Positions 1 through 5,981 are shown, counted from the stretch's first letter. The stretch is DNA of 9,318 nt from Methanolobus sp. UBA474 (GCA_002501695.1 DANZ01000127.1:1-9318), one strand, 5' to 3'. Notes: generated by a model from the sequence alone, not told the origin. Program-made: numbers and translations.

Positions 1-2
1 TT

Positions 3-32
3 AAGGGTTCAACACTTATAACTGAAATTTAA
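3..32 (+). CDS. 3' end of a FilR1-type regulator (partial)
   Basis: The first bases read in frame as KGSTLITEI followed by a TAA stop at 30-32. The complete regulator at 1626-2414 ends KDSIPITEI followed by TAA, and 17 bases around the two stops are identical (18-34 and 2400-2416). I infer that the window begins inside the last codons of a paralogous winged-helix regulator whose body lies to the left. Nothing of its DNA-binding or sensor domain is visible, so the assignment rests only on this tail match. A T-rich run follows the stop (33-45) and would suit archaeal termination. Confidence 0.5.
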   Translation, partial: KGSTLITEI

Positions 33-186
33 TTTTTTCTTTTATCCTGAAAAAATCTTCTTTGTTCCTGTCCTAAAGCACGTAAATGGGGAATAAAACT
101 GTATAAAGAATATTTAAAAAATTCCATAAAAGTTACTGAAACATAATATATATTTTTTGGTTTGCTCAATTTTCGATTAATCGCCG

Positions 187-206
187 TTGTACTTATTAGC
201 GTACAA
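187..206. repeat. TTGTAC-N8-GTACAA inverted repeat
   Basis: A perfect 6-bp inverted repeat with an 8-base spacer; the right arm continues into AAAAAA. On the plus strand it could be a short hairpin, or it could be an operator for a dimeric regulator. No gene starts close by on either strand, so a role is not assigned. Confidence 0.35.
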
Positions 207-221
207 AAAATCGGAGATAAC

Positions 222-242
222 TATAACCCCCTCCATATGCGA
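222..242 (+). repeat. Left copy of imperfect 21/22-bp direct repeat
   Basis: The core CCCCCTCCATATGCGA follows TATAA. A second copy at 2549-2570 has the same order with one extra C and two substitutions (CCCCCCTCCCTATGCGA after TATAT). Similarity stops right after GCGA in both copies: here the sequence goes on GGATATATAC, whereas the right copy continues into a tRNA 3'-end-like sequence. The pair brackets about 2.3 kb and could be a target-site duplication or attachment-site pair. Confidence 0.5.
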
Positions 243-437
243 GGATATATACAACAACAAAAAAGTGTACGCTTGTATAAATTTAATGCAGAACCGAATT
301 TCATATATCTATAAAAAAGAGAATACTATTTTTGCAGAGTAAACAGACATAATGGAGTAATACCGAATGTGCTATTTTCTTTTAAGGAGGGATTGCCTTA
401 TTAACGTCACTACCTTTTTCTTGCTTTGTGGCTGTTC

Positions 438-620
438 TCATTTCTTAATTTCAGTTTTCTTTATCCTGTCCACCATTGCGAAAAAAGCAAGCCCGATTCC
501 CATTATAGGAAATCCGATGATCATTCCTGCCAGTGTGAGGCATAATAGAAAACCAACTGTAAAAAAGAGGAGACCCAGTGCTCCGTAGATAAGTACACTC
601 ATTTTGTATCTTATACTCAT
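438..620 (-). CDS. Small two-helix membrane protein, function unknown
   Basis: This 60-residue protein consists almost entirely of two hydrophobic segments (about residues 8-27 and 30-50) with a short basic tail that ends KKTEIKK. It is probably an integral cytoplasmic-membrane peptide with both ends on the same side. I do not recognise the family. The case for a real gene is its expression signals: AGGTGAT, complementary to the 16S rRNA 3' end, sits 5 nt before the ATG (626-632), and a TATA-like box lies further upstream at 671-680. It is transcribed away from the polymerase relic. It could be a cargo gene of the remnant element or an independent small gene. Confidence 0.6.
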   Translation of the reverse strand: MSIRYKMSVLIYGALGLLFFTVGFLLCLTLAGMIIGFPIMGIGLAFFAMVDRIKKTEIKK

Positions 621-625
621 TGAGA

Positions 626-680
626 ATCACCTGGCAGAGAATATTAGATGAATGAATGCTATTCTAATTGCTATATATAA
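626..680 (-). promoter_or_regulatory. Promoter and RBS of the small membrane protein
   Basis: Reading the minus strand, a TATATATAG box (671-680) lies about 50 nt ahead of the ATG at 620, followed by AGGTGAT (626-632) with a 5-nt spacer. The spacing implies transcription starting near 645-650 and a leader of about 25-30 nt. Confidence 0.4.
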
Positions 681-758
681 CATTGATGATACGCAAGCTA
701 CGTATTAAGTGTTTAAGAAGTTAGAGCAGAATATGAAAAGTATCAATTAGATATTCAA

Positions 759-1412
759 ATGACATATATTTACTCTGCTGCTTCTCTTGGGAAACAGGCT
801 CTAAAGCAATGCAACATTAGCCCATTCCTTCAGCAGAATTCCGATTTCTCAAATTCAATACTAGGAAAGGTTATGAGTGCCTACTATGGAGGAAGATGTG
901 AGTGCAGAATAAGAAAGATGCCTGTTAAAGTTACAGTCCTTGACTTTTTCAGTATGTATCCCACTATAATCTTGCTTTTAGGGCTATGGGACTATGTTAT
1001 AGCCGATAAAATCCGATATGAAGAGATTATAGACACTAAAGATACGCTAAATAATATGGCTATACGTATCTTAGATACGCCAGATACGGAAAATACGCTA
1101 AATTCTATAAGGGCTATACAGGAATTTATAGATACGTATGATATAGCTAAGGCTCATGATAAGGATTCATGGAATAAGGTGAATGTTCTTATTGAAATAG
1201 AGCCTGATATAGATATTCTGCCTATAAGGTCTAAGTATGGGGATAAAGAGAGCAATAGAGTTGAAACCTACATTGATTTCAAGAATTTTCAAGAATGGGT
1301 GCTTTTATTAGAGCCTAAGGATGCAAGAGAAATGGGAATTAAGGATAGAAGTACGTTGAAGAGGATAAAAGACAAGATTAGGCAAGGTAAGATACTGAAT
1401 TATGAAGCATGA
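759..1412 (+). pseudogene. Relic family B DNA polymerase fragment joined to a Cas1-like tail
   Basis: The frame gives 217 residues. Residues 1-165 look like part of the palm region of a family B DNA polymerase of mobile-element type: SAASLGK (6-12), SAYYGGR (40-46), motif A DFFSMYPTI (62-70, with the metal-binding Asp62) and ILPIRSKYG (153-161). The exonuclease domain and motifs B (KxxxNSxYG) and C (DTDS) are absent, so it cannot polymerise. Residues about 170-217 change character and resemble the C-terminal tail of Cas1/casposase proteins (DAREMGIKDRSTLKRIK). Polymerase-like sequence continues upstream of the ATG, reading EVRAEYEKYQLDIQ from 717 to 758 behind an in-frame TAA (714-716). No Shine-Dalgarno site precedes the ATG. 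An internal near-repeat (1042-1065 and 1093-1119) also points to relaxed constraint. Polymerase call: fairly sure. Cas1-like tail: tentative. Confidence 0.6.
1042..1119 (+). repeat. Internal near-duplication in the polymerase relic
   Basis: ATACGCTAAAT occurs at 1042-1052 and again at 1093-1103, and GGCTATAC at 1058-1065 and 1112-1119. The offset is 51-54 bases. At the protein level this gives DTLNNMAI and NTLNSIRAI. It may be a small tandem duplication with later indels in a variable part of the polymerase. Confidence 0.35.
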
Positions 1413-1454
1413 GCCGTGAAGGCGTTAATGGATAATTTTACTCTTAATTTTTAA
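1413..1454 (+). pseudogene. Read-through extension of the Cas1-like tail
   Basis: After the TGA at 1410-1412 the same frame stays open and reads AVKALMDNFTLNF up to a TAA at 1452-1454. Cas1-type C-termini often continue past the helix with a short basic or hydrophobic stretch of this kind. The TGA could therefore be a CGA (Arg) codon changed by one transition, and these bases the rest of the ancestral gene. This is inference from the look of the frame alone. Confidence 0.3.
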
Positions 1455-1550
1455 GTAAGATCAAGGTTGGAGTTGTGGAATGAATTTTAATTAGATTTCA
1501 AAGTTAACTGTGTTAAAACATTAAAATTATCGTCCACTTTTTATTTAATT

Positions 1551-1561
1551 TACTATAAATA
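1551..1561 (+). promoter_or_regulatory. TATA box of the FilR1 regulator
   Basis: TACTATAAATA is a good archaeal TATA box, about 70 bp before the ATG at 1626. Transcription would start near 1585 and leave a leader of about 40 nt. TAACTGAAATTA lies in that leader (1589-1600) and shares 11 bases with the 3' ends of both regulator frames; this may be chance. Confidence 0.45.
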
Positions 1562-1625
1562 GTAATGTCACAGTGTTTAATTTGAAGCTAACTGAAATTA
1601 CAATTGCTTATCAGGATATACTCAC

Positions 1626-2414
1626 ATGAAAAAGCCATTGTGTGATATTTTATTTGCATCTGAGAAAAGAAAACAGGTGCTTTTATTATTGCAGGATGGA
1701 GCAAAAGAGATGCAATTCCTTCTCAGATCTCTTCATACTACTAGACAAGCCCTACTTCCTCAAATGAAAATACTTGAAGAACATAGTCTTGTTGCTCGCA
1801 ATAAAGATACTTATGAACTAACGACTATTGGAAAACTGATAGTGGATCAGATGCTTCCTCTTTTAAATATTATTAGTACCTTTGATATTGATATTGATTA
1901 TTGGGGAACTCGTGATCTTGAGTTCATTCCTCCACACCTGTATACAAGACTTCATGAACTTGGACCATCCCCCGTAGTGGCAAGTATCCCTCCCATGAAT
2001 GTTTGCGAGCCCAGTAAACAAGCAGTCGAAAATGCCAAAGTATCGACACAGCAGGTTTCTGTTACTACATTCTTGTTTCCTGTATTTCCATCGGTACTTG
2101 AAGATTTGAGGAAACAGGGAGTAAAATTACAGCTGATAGTTTCCACAGAACTTTATGCAAAGATTAAAGAGGAGCAAAGGGGTCATGTGAAGGATTTGCT
2201 TATGAGCGAACTTAATAAAGTATATCTTTATCCTAAAAAAATGGGTTTCGTGTCCTTTGGGTACAATGACTTTTCCTTTACGATGAGAATATTGAACAAA
2301 GAAGGTTATTACGATCATAAATACATAACATTCAATAGCCCCTCTGCACTAATATGGGCAAAGGAACTCTTTGAGTATTATCTGAAAGACTCTATACCAA
2401 TAACTGAAATTTAA
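1626..2414 (+). CDS. Winged-helix transcriptional regulator, FilR1 (DUF1724) family
   Basis: The 262-residue protein has the two-part layout of the archaeal FilR1 family, which is expanded in Methanosarcinales. An N-terminal winged helix-turn-helix (about residues 5-68) includes a recognition-helix region around LRSLHTTRQALLPQMKILEE and a wing ending YELTTIGKLI. A C-terminal FilR1 sensor domain (about 120-256) ends with the family-typical DHKYITFNSPSALIWAKELF and a following YY. Length is normal for the family (about 255-270). It should be a cytoplasmic DNA-binding protein; FilR1 domains are thought to bind a ligand, but the signal cannot be read from sequence. The ATG has only a weak AGGAT upstream and a TATA box at 1551-1561. 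It stands alone, next to element remnants, and its tail matches the regulator fragment at 3-32, which suggests paralogous duplication. Family assignment is secure; targets are unknown. Confidence 0.9.
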   Translation: MKKPLCDILFASEKRKQVLLLLQDGAKEMQFLLRSLHTTRQALLPQMKILEEHSLVARNKDTYELTTIGKLIVDQMLPLLNIISTFDIDIDYWGTRDLEFIPPHLYTRLHELGPSPVVASIPPMNVCEPSKQAVENAKVSTQQVSVTTFLFPVFPSVLEDLRKQGVKLQLIVSTELYAKIKEEQRGHVKDLLMSELNKVYLYPKKMGFVSFGYNDFSFTMRILNKEGYYDHKYITFNSPSALIWAKELFEYYLKDSIPITEI

Positions 2415-2548
2415 TTATTTCCTCTTCAAGTTGACATAATTCTAATTTTAAAGTTGTAAAAGCAAGTTTTCACAGTTCGGTTTTTTGCCAGACATATTTC
2501 AAGAAACATTACAAACTAAAAATAAACGTTCCGTTTTTTCTTGTTACC

Positions 2549-2570
2549 TATATCCCCCCTCCCTATGCGA
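2549..2570 (+). repeat. Right copy of imperfect 21/22-bp direct repeat
   Basis: This copy matches 222-242 apart from one extra C and two substitutions, in the same orientation. Its last bases, TGCGA, form the end of the tRNA-like sequence read on the minus strand (discriminator A and part of the acceptor stem). It therefore straddles the 3' end of a former or copied tRNA gene, which is a classic integration target. Confidence 0.5.
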
Positions 2571-2584
2571 CGGGTGAGATTCGA
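2566..2584 (-). other. tRNA 3'-end remnant, possible attachment site
   Basis: On the minus strand the bases TCGAATCTCACCCGTCGCA fit the end of a tRNA gene: T-loop TTCGAAT minus one T, 3' T-stem CTCAC, acceptor strand CCGTCGC and discriminator A. The preceding AGGG would be the 5' side of the T-stem. The anticodon and D arms are not found to the right (2585-2700), so this is not a functional tRNA. Such fragments are typical of integrase or casposase target sites. The tRNA identity is unknown; the implied 5' acceptor strand is GCGACGG. Confidence 0.4.
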
Positions 2585-2610
2585 CCCTATTTGCTTAATT
2601 ACACACATTG

Positions 2611-2638
2611 AAAAAAAGATTACTCTGTAGAGTAATCT
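2611..2638 (-). terminator. Hairpin plus T-run terminator for the DUF2769 gene
   Basis: AGATTACTCT (2617-2626) and AGAGTAATCT (2629-2638) are perfect inverted repeats. On the minus strand the stem is followed directly by seven T residues (2611-2617), giving an intrinsic-type terminator about 95 nt downstream of the stop of the gene at 2734-3015. On the plus strand no T-run follows. Confidence 0.5.
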
Positions 2639-2733
2639 CTACAAACGGGTATATCAATACCGCTTTCAGCGATCTGAGAGAAAAGTAGACCGTTTTTAAT
2701 ATTTAAATTCAGAAATGTGCTAATTTCTATTGT

Positions 2734-3015
2734 TCACTCCTCGACCCCTTCAAAGCAGTAATATCCTTTGGTAAGGCCGTTTTCTTTATAAACCGGGCAG
2801 CTATCACAGATGCATCCCTTTTTCTCGTCGATGAACCGGCTTTTCCCGGAACCGCAAAACAATCCTTCCGGATCATCCATGTTTGAGAAATCTCTTTTGA
2901 TCATCTTCGTCATATCATCTGGCATGGATTTCTTTTCGTATGCAGACCTGTAGGTCGGACACTTCATGCAAATGCACTTCTGTAGATTTTCAATGCTTTT
3001 CTCCACTTTCCCCAT
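2734..3015 (-). CDS. DUF2769 cysteine-rich protein
   Basis: A 93-residue soluble protein with eight cysteines in two similar clusters: CICMKCP (Cys14, 16, 19) and CICDSCP (Cys68, 70, 73), plus single Cys54 and Cys87. The CxCxxCP-x-Y pattern in both halves marks the DUF2769 family, common in methanogens. It probably binds a metal ion or an iron-sulfur centre; its function is not known. The likely initiator ATG (3013-3015) has AGGGGG about 6 nt upstream, a weak ribosome site. A hairpin with a T-run lies downstream (2611-2638). The next minus-strand gene is 360 bp upstream, too far to assume one transcript. Family call is good on pattern; role is open. Confidence 0.8.
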   Translation of the reverse strand: MGKVEKSIENLQKCICMKCPTYRSAYEKKSMPDDMTKMIKRDFSNMDDPEGLFCGSGKSRFIDEKKGCICDSCPVYKENGLTKGYYCFEGVEE

Positions 3016-3232
3016 AATGTACCCCCTGATGCTCTAGTGTTATAGAAAATATGCGGAGCGTTTTATTTAGTATTTTCGCTTTTCCGGAAGATCGACATTT
3101 GAATTTTTGTTCCTTCAGCAATTAAAAGACATTTGAAAGATTTCCTGGTTTATAAAAAGCTATTACATATAGATAAAAATGTTTTGCAGTGGGGACGCAG
3201 GGAATATGTACACTCCCCATTCTACATTAAAA

Positions 3233-3257
3233 TATCTGATTATGAACATATCAGATA
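3233..3257. repeat. TATCTGAT/ATCAGATA inverted repeat
   Basis: Perfect 8-bp arms (3233-3240, 3250-3257) with a 9-nt spacer. Read on the minus strand, the stem is followed by ATTTTAA, so it could terminate the transcript of the gene at 3376-3699; it might instead be an operator. It sits 118 nt beyond that gene's stop. Confidence 0.35.
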
Positions 3258-3332
3258 AAGGAATGACTCCTGACTTTTAAAATAAGGAATCTCAGTACTG
3301 CCAGGAGATTATGACAGAGAGACCACGTATCA

Positions 3333-3352
3333 GCCTGCTCTGTCAGACAGGC
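3333..3352 (-). terminator. Hairpin downstream of the DUF6951-like gene
   Basis: GCCTG and CAGGC bracket a smaller TCTG/CAGA stem, giving about nine paired bases with one bulge, 24 nt after the minus-strand stop at 3376. No T-run follows, so termination here is uncertain; it could be an mRNA 3'-end stabiliser. Confidence 0.25.
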
Positions 3353-3375
3353 ATTTCCTTTCATCTTTGCAGAGG

Positions 3376-3699
3376 TCAGACCTCATTGAATTCTATACTG
3401 ACCCTTTCACTCTTTCTGGAGAGGGATTTTGACAGCATTCCGGTTTCCATCCTGCACACATGCAGCACGCCGGAGGGTACAAGGCAGAAAGGGCATGCGT
3501 GAGCCTCTTTGGCGCGGTCTATAACATAATTGTCCTTGATGTCCATTGTTTCCATCATGGGTACCTCCATGCGTGACATCTTTTTTATTTTTCCACAAGG
3601 GGTTTCAATATCGATGATTATGTTCTTGCCTTCGAGCCTTCCTGTTGTCTTATGGATGAAGTCGCAGATGGCTGAGTTTACAGTAACTGTTGTTGGCAT
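3376..3699 (-). CDS. Small cysteine-containing protein, DUF6951-like
   Basis: A 107-residue soluble protein with five cysteines: Cys12, Cys35, a CPFC pair (69-72) and Cys82. The N-terminus (VTVNSAICDF) and the stretch CLVPSGVLHVCRMETGM (72-88) recall small methanogen proteins annotated DUF6951, with a conserved Cys followed by VPxGIL and a hydrophobic helix. The likely role is metal or cluster binding; no function is known to me. The start is well supported: AAGGAGAT (3705-3712) lies 5 nt before the ATG. Codon and base use are closer to the genes on the right than to the AT-rich left region. The plus-strand frames crossing this segment are shadows. Coding status is confident, the family name tentative. 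Confidence 0.7.
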   Translation of the reverse strand: MPTTVTVNSAICDFIHKTTGRLEGKNIIIDIETPCGKIKKMSRMEVPMMETMDIKDNYVIDRAKEAHACPFCLVPSGVLHVCRMETGMLSKSLSRKSERVSIEFNEV

Positions 3700-4012
3700 A
3701 AATTATCTCCTTAATATTTTTCACCCTGCGCATAATTATTATCAGAACTCTGACATCAGTGGCAGGTATTGTTATCATTAAGAGTGTGTCTTCATTATTT
3801 AACAATTATGAACGGATAATTGAATGTATCGTCATACAACAGGAAGGCTGTATAGTAGGATGAGGTGCCTGTCAGACCTTCTTATTTATACTGAATTGTT
3901 TTTTAAATTCAGCTCTCTTTTTAGATAAGGTGGACATATTAATTTCAACTTAACTAATAACCTATATATCCAATGAATTACAAATTATTTTGAAATAACA
4001 GCAGGTGACAAT
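3700..4012. other. Divergent intergenic region with promoters
   Basis: These 313 bases separate the minus-strand DUF6951-like gene from the plus-strand hydantoinase gene and should hold both promoters. I see the Shine-Dalgarno site of the left gene (3705-3712), a weak inverted repeat (AGGAAGGCTG near 3841 with CAGACCTTCTT near 3874), and the TATA box and ribosome site of the right gene. No other gene is visible. Confidence 0.5.
3961..4008 (+). promoter_or_regulatory. TATA box and RBS of the hydantoinase/oxoprolinase gene
   Basis: CCTATATATC (3961-3970) is an archaeal TATA box. A start about 25 bp on, near 3992, leaves a leader of about 20 nt that holds AGGTGA (4003-4008), 4 nt before the ATG at 4013. 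This fits a single promoter for the hydantoinase and Sir2 genes. Confidence 0.55.
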
Positions 4013-5947
4013 ATGCACTATGGTCTTGGGATAGATGCCGGAGGAACATATACGGATGCTGTGATCATCCGGGGTTCGGACGGGGCAGTGGTCGATTCGA
4101 AAAAAGCATTTACTACGTATCCTGACCTCCAGGAGGGTATCAGGAACGTACTGGATTCTCTTGATCCTGAGTATCTTAAAGATGTCAACCTCGTGTCAGT
4201 CTCAACAACACTCTCCACAAATTCACTGCTTGAAGGTACAGGCGTACCCGTGGGCCTCATAATTGTGGGCGAACAACCGGTGGAAAAGGTCTTCCCGACG
4301 CAGCATATAAAATGGGTTGCAGGAGGGCATGATACCCGGGGAGATGAGGAATATCCCCTTGACGTTGATTCAGTCAGGGATTTCGCCTTAAAGACCAAAG
4401 ATATGGTTTCAGCGTATGCTGTCTCTGCCTACTTTGGAGCACGCAACCCCGAGCATGAGCTGAAGGTTAAGGATTTGGTCAGGGAGATCACCGGAATGCC
4501 GGTGGTATGCGGGCACGAGCTCTCCATGGAACTCGGGGCATATGAAAGGGCCGTGACAGCAGTACTGAACGCACAGCTCATTCCCATTACGCAACATTTT
4601 GTCAGCTCCGTTATGAAGGACATCAAAAGGAGAGGCATCAATGCCAGGATGCTCATGCTCAAATGCGACGGCTCCGTCTATAACATAGAGGATGCGCTGG
4701 AAAAGCCCATCGAGACCATCTTTTCCGGGCCGGCTGCCAGCCTGCTGGGAGCATCCTATCTTTCAAAGATCGAAACCTGTGCCGTGATAGATGTCGGGGG
4801 CACCAGCACGGATGTGTCCATGCTGCATAACGGAGTGCCGGAGATAAGCACCTCAGGCGCCGTTGTGGGCGGATGGAAGACAAGGGTACGGGCGATGAGA
4901 ATGGAAACCTCTGCAACAGGAGGAGACAGTCACATATGGGTGGCAGAAGACAGGATACACATCGGACCAAGGAGGGTCATTCCCCTGTGTGTGGCCTCCG
5001 GGCAGTATCCGGGATTCGCTGACAAGCTGAAGATGAGCAGGCCTCTTCCAAGGCCTCTAATGGATGAGAACTACCAGCCGACCAAGTTCTTTGTCAGGAG
5101 CGGCTATGAGGCAGCAGGCCTTGACGAACAGGAAAACGAAATATTTTCCATCATAGGTGCAGACCCCTTCTCCATCAATGAAATGACTGCATTCCTTAAA
5201 AAAAGTCCTTCTTCAAAGGTCCTGGATTCTCTTATCAGGAAGCGGCTGATCCAGGGGATAGGTTTCACTCCCACCGATGCCCTGCATGTGCTGGGGGTAT
5301 ATACTGAGTGGGATGTAAAGGCTGCAGAGATGGGGGCCTCTCACCTTTCAAGGTATGTCCAGAAAGGCAAATACGAGTTCTGTACCGACGTAAGGGGGCT
5401 TGTGGCCAGGAAAATGGCAGCAGGCCTGATGTCCTTTATCCTGCCGCATCATCCCGAAGACATGATCGCTGACCTGCTGAACCGTGCCTATCCTGCAAAG
5501 TTCAAACTCGAAATACCGGTGGTATTGCTCGGGGGACCAGTACAGGCACACGCTGATGAGCTCAGGTCGATAATCGAGGCGGAAGTGGTCGTCCCTGACT
5601 TTGCAGAAGTGGGCAACGCTGTCGGCGCCCTTGCCGGAAAGGGGGTCAAGAGGATAGAGATCTCGATAATGCCTGCATCGATACAAAATCCTGACGAGGA
5701 CTTCCTGGTCTTCTCCCCGCTTGGCAGGGAACGCTTCCATGTTTATAATGATGCGGTGGATTTTGCGACCGCAACAGGAAAAGAGCTTGTGCTGGATTAT
5801 GAGAAAAGGTGCGGGATACTTGAACAGGATACTCAGATAACGGTTTCCAGAAAGACCATCTCGCCTGAGAACTGGCCTCATCCGCCTCTTGAGACCAGGG
5901 TGATAGTCGTGGGCGTGGGCAATCCCATGATGGTCTTGAGGGACTGA
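4013..5947 (+). CDS. Hydantoinase/oxoprolinase family protein (HyuA-like)
   Basis: The 644-residue cytoplasmic protein belongs to the HyuA/5-oxoprolinase family, ATP-dependent enzymes with an ASKHA fold that open cyclic amides such as hydantoins or 5-oxoproline. Visible motifs are the N-terminal phosphate loop GIDAGGTYTDAV (6-17), STTLSTNSLLEG (64-75), FSGPAASLLGA (237-247), the second nucleotide loop DVGGTSTDVS (260-269), FTPTDALHVLG (418-428) and a C-terminal LGGP (506-509) with VGNAVGAL (533-540). It is close to the length of the HyuA subunit, with no fused HyuB part, and no hyuB gene lies beside it. The region where many HyuA proteins show GAGGGSIA and a GPxSAGAxPGPACYG loop reads differently (SATGGDSH and IGPRRVIPLCVASG, 300-330), so the substrate may differ from those of characterised enzymes. 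The start has a TATA box and AGGTGA. sir2 follows after 34 nt, probably in one operon. Family sure; substrate unknown. Confidence 0.9.
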   Translation: MHYGLGIDAGGTYTDAVIIRGSDGAVVDSKKAFTTYPDLQEGIRNVLDSLDPEYLKDVNLVSVSTTLSTNSLLEGTGVPVGLIIVGEQPVEKVFPTQHIKWVAGGHDTRGDEEYPLDVDSVRDFALKTKDMVSAYAVSAYFGARNPEHELKVKDLVREITGMPVVCGHELSMELGAYERAVTAVLNAQLIPITQHFVSSVMKDIKRRGINARMLMLKCDGSVYNIEDALEKPIETIFSGPAASLLGASYLSKIETCAVIDVGGTSTDVSMLHNGVPEISTSGAVVGGWKTRVRAMRMETSATGGDSHIWVAEDRIHIGPRRVIPLCVASGQYPGFADKLKMSRPLPRPLMDENYQPTKFFVRSGYEAAGLDEQENEIFSIIGADPFSINEMTAFLKKSPSSKVLDSLIRKRLIQGIGFTPTDALHVLGVYTEWDVKAAEMGASHLSRYVQKGKYEFCTDVRGLVARKMAAGLMSFILPHHPEDMIADLLNRAYPAKFKLEIPVVLLGGPVQAHADELRSIIEAEVVVPDFAEVGNAVGALAGKGVKRIEISIMPASIQNPDEDFLVFSPLGRERFHVYNDAVDFATATGKELVLDYEKRCGILEQDTQITVSRKTISPENWPHPPLETRVIVVGVGNPMMVLRD

Positions 5948-5981
5948 GGTCCAAACGTTTAGGATTATTGAGCATAGGAAG

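Larger units (their letters stand above)
33..437. other. AT-rich intergenic region with dyads and left direct repeat
   Basis: I see no convincing gene in these 405 bases. A plus-strand frame beginning at 367 is the shadow of the minus-strand gene at 438-620. The stretch holds oligo-T runs just after the partial regulator, the palindrome CGATTAATCG (174-183), a TTGTAC/GTACAA dyad (187-206), and one copy of a direct repeat (222-242). Base composition is very AT-rich, unlike the DNA right of 4013. Confidence 0.6.
2415..2733. other. Intergenic region with repeat, tRNA 3'-end remnant and terminator
   Basis: No gene is visible in these 319 bases. T-runs at about 2480-2486 and 2533-2539 could end the regulator transcript. 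The right direct repeat (2549-2570), a tRNA 3'-end-like sequence (2566-2584) and a 10-bp inverted repeat (2617-2638) follow. The remaining bases up to 2733 are the probable 3' untranslated region of the minus-strand DUF2769 gene. Confidence 0.6.
3016..3375. other. Intergenic region between two minus-strand genes
   Basis: No gene is supported here. The region holds an 8-bp inverted repeat (3233-3257), a hairpin near the stop of the upstream minus-strand gene (3333-3352), a TGGGGA/TCCCCA pair around 3189-3220, and AT-rich sequence at 3050-3075 that could carry the promoter of the DUF2769 gene. A plus-strand ATG at 3311 has AGGAGAT just before it, but its frame runs antisense through the next gene. 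Confidence 0.5.

Noticed and set aside
367..588. Plus-strand frame of 73 codons
   Set aside because: It overlaps the minus-strand membrane protein, which has a matching ribosome site and TATA box, and its ATG has no ribosome site. The AAGGAGGG inside it (about 384-391) is not followed by a usable start.
222..2570. CRISPR array, considered because of the Cas1-like tail and repeats
   Set aside because: There are only two repeat copies 2.3 kb apart, with no regular repeat-spacer pattern anywhere in the window.
3189..3220. TGGGGA/TCCCCA pair resembling a small RNA stem
   Set aside because: Six base pairs around a long loop, with no terminator or promoter placed to suit an RNA gene.
3311..3502. 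Plus-strand frame with AGGAGAT just before its ATG
   Set aside because: The spacing is only 2 nt, the frame lies largely antisense to the well-supported gene at 3376-3699, and the protein shows no recognisable features.
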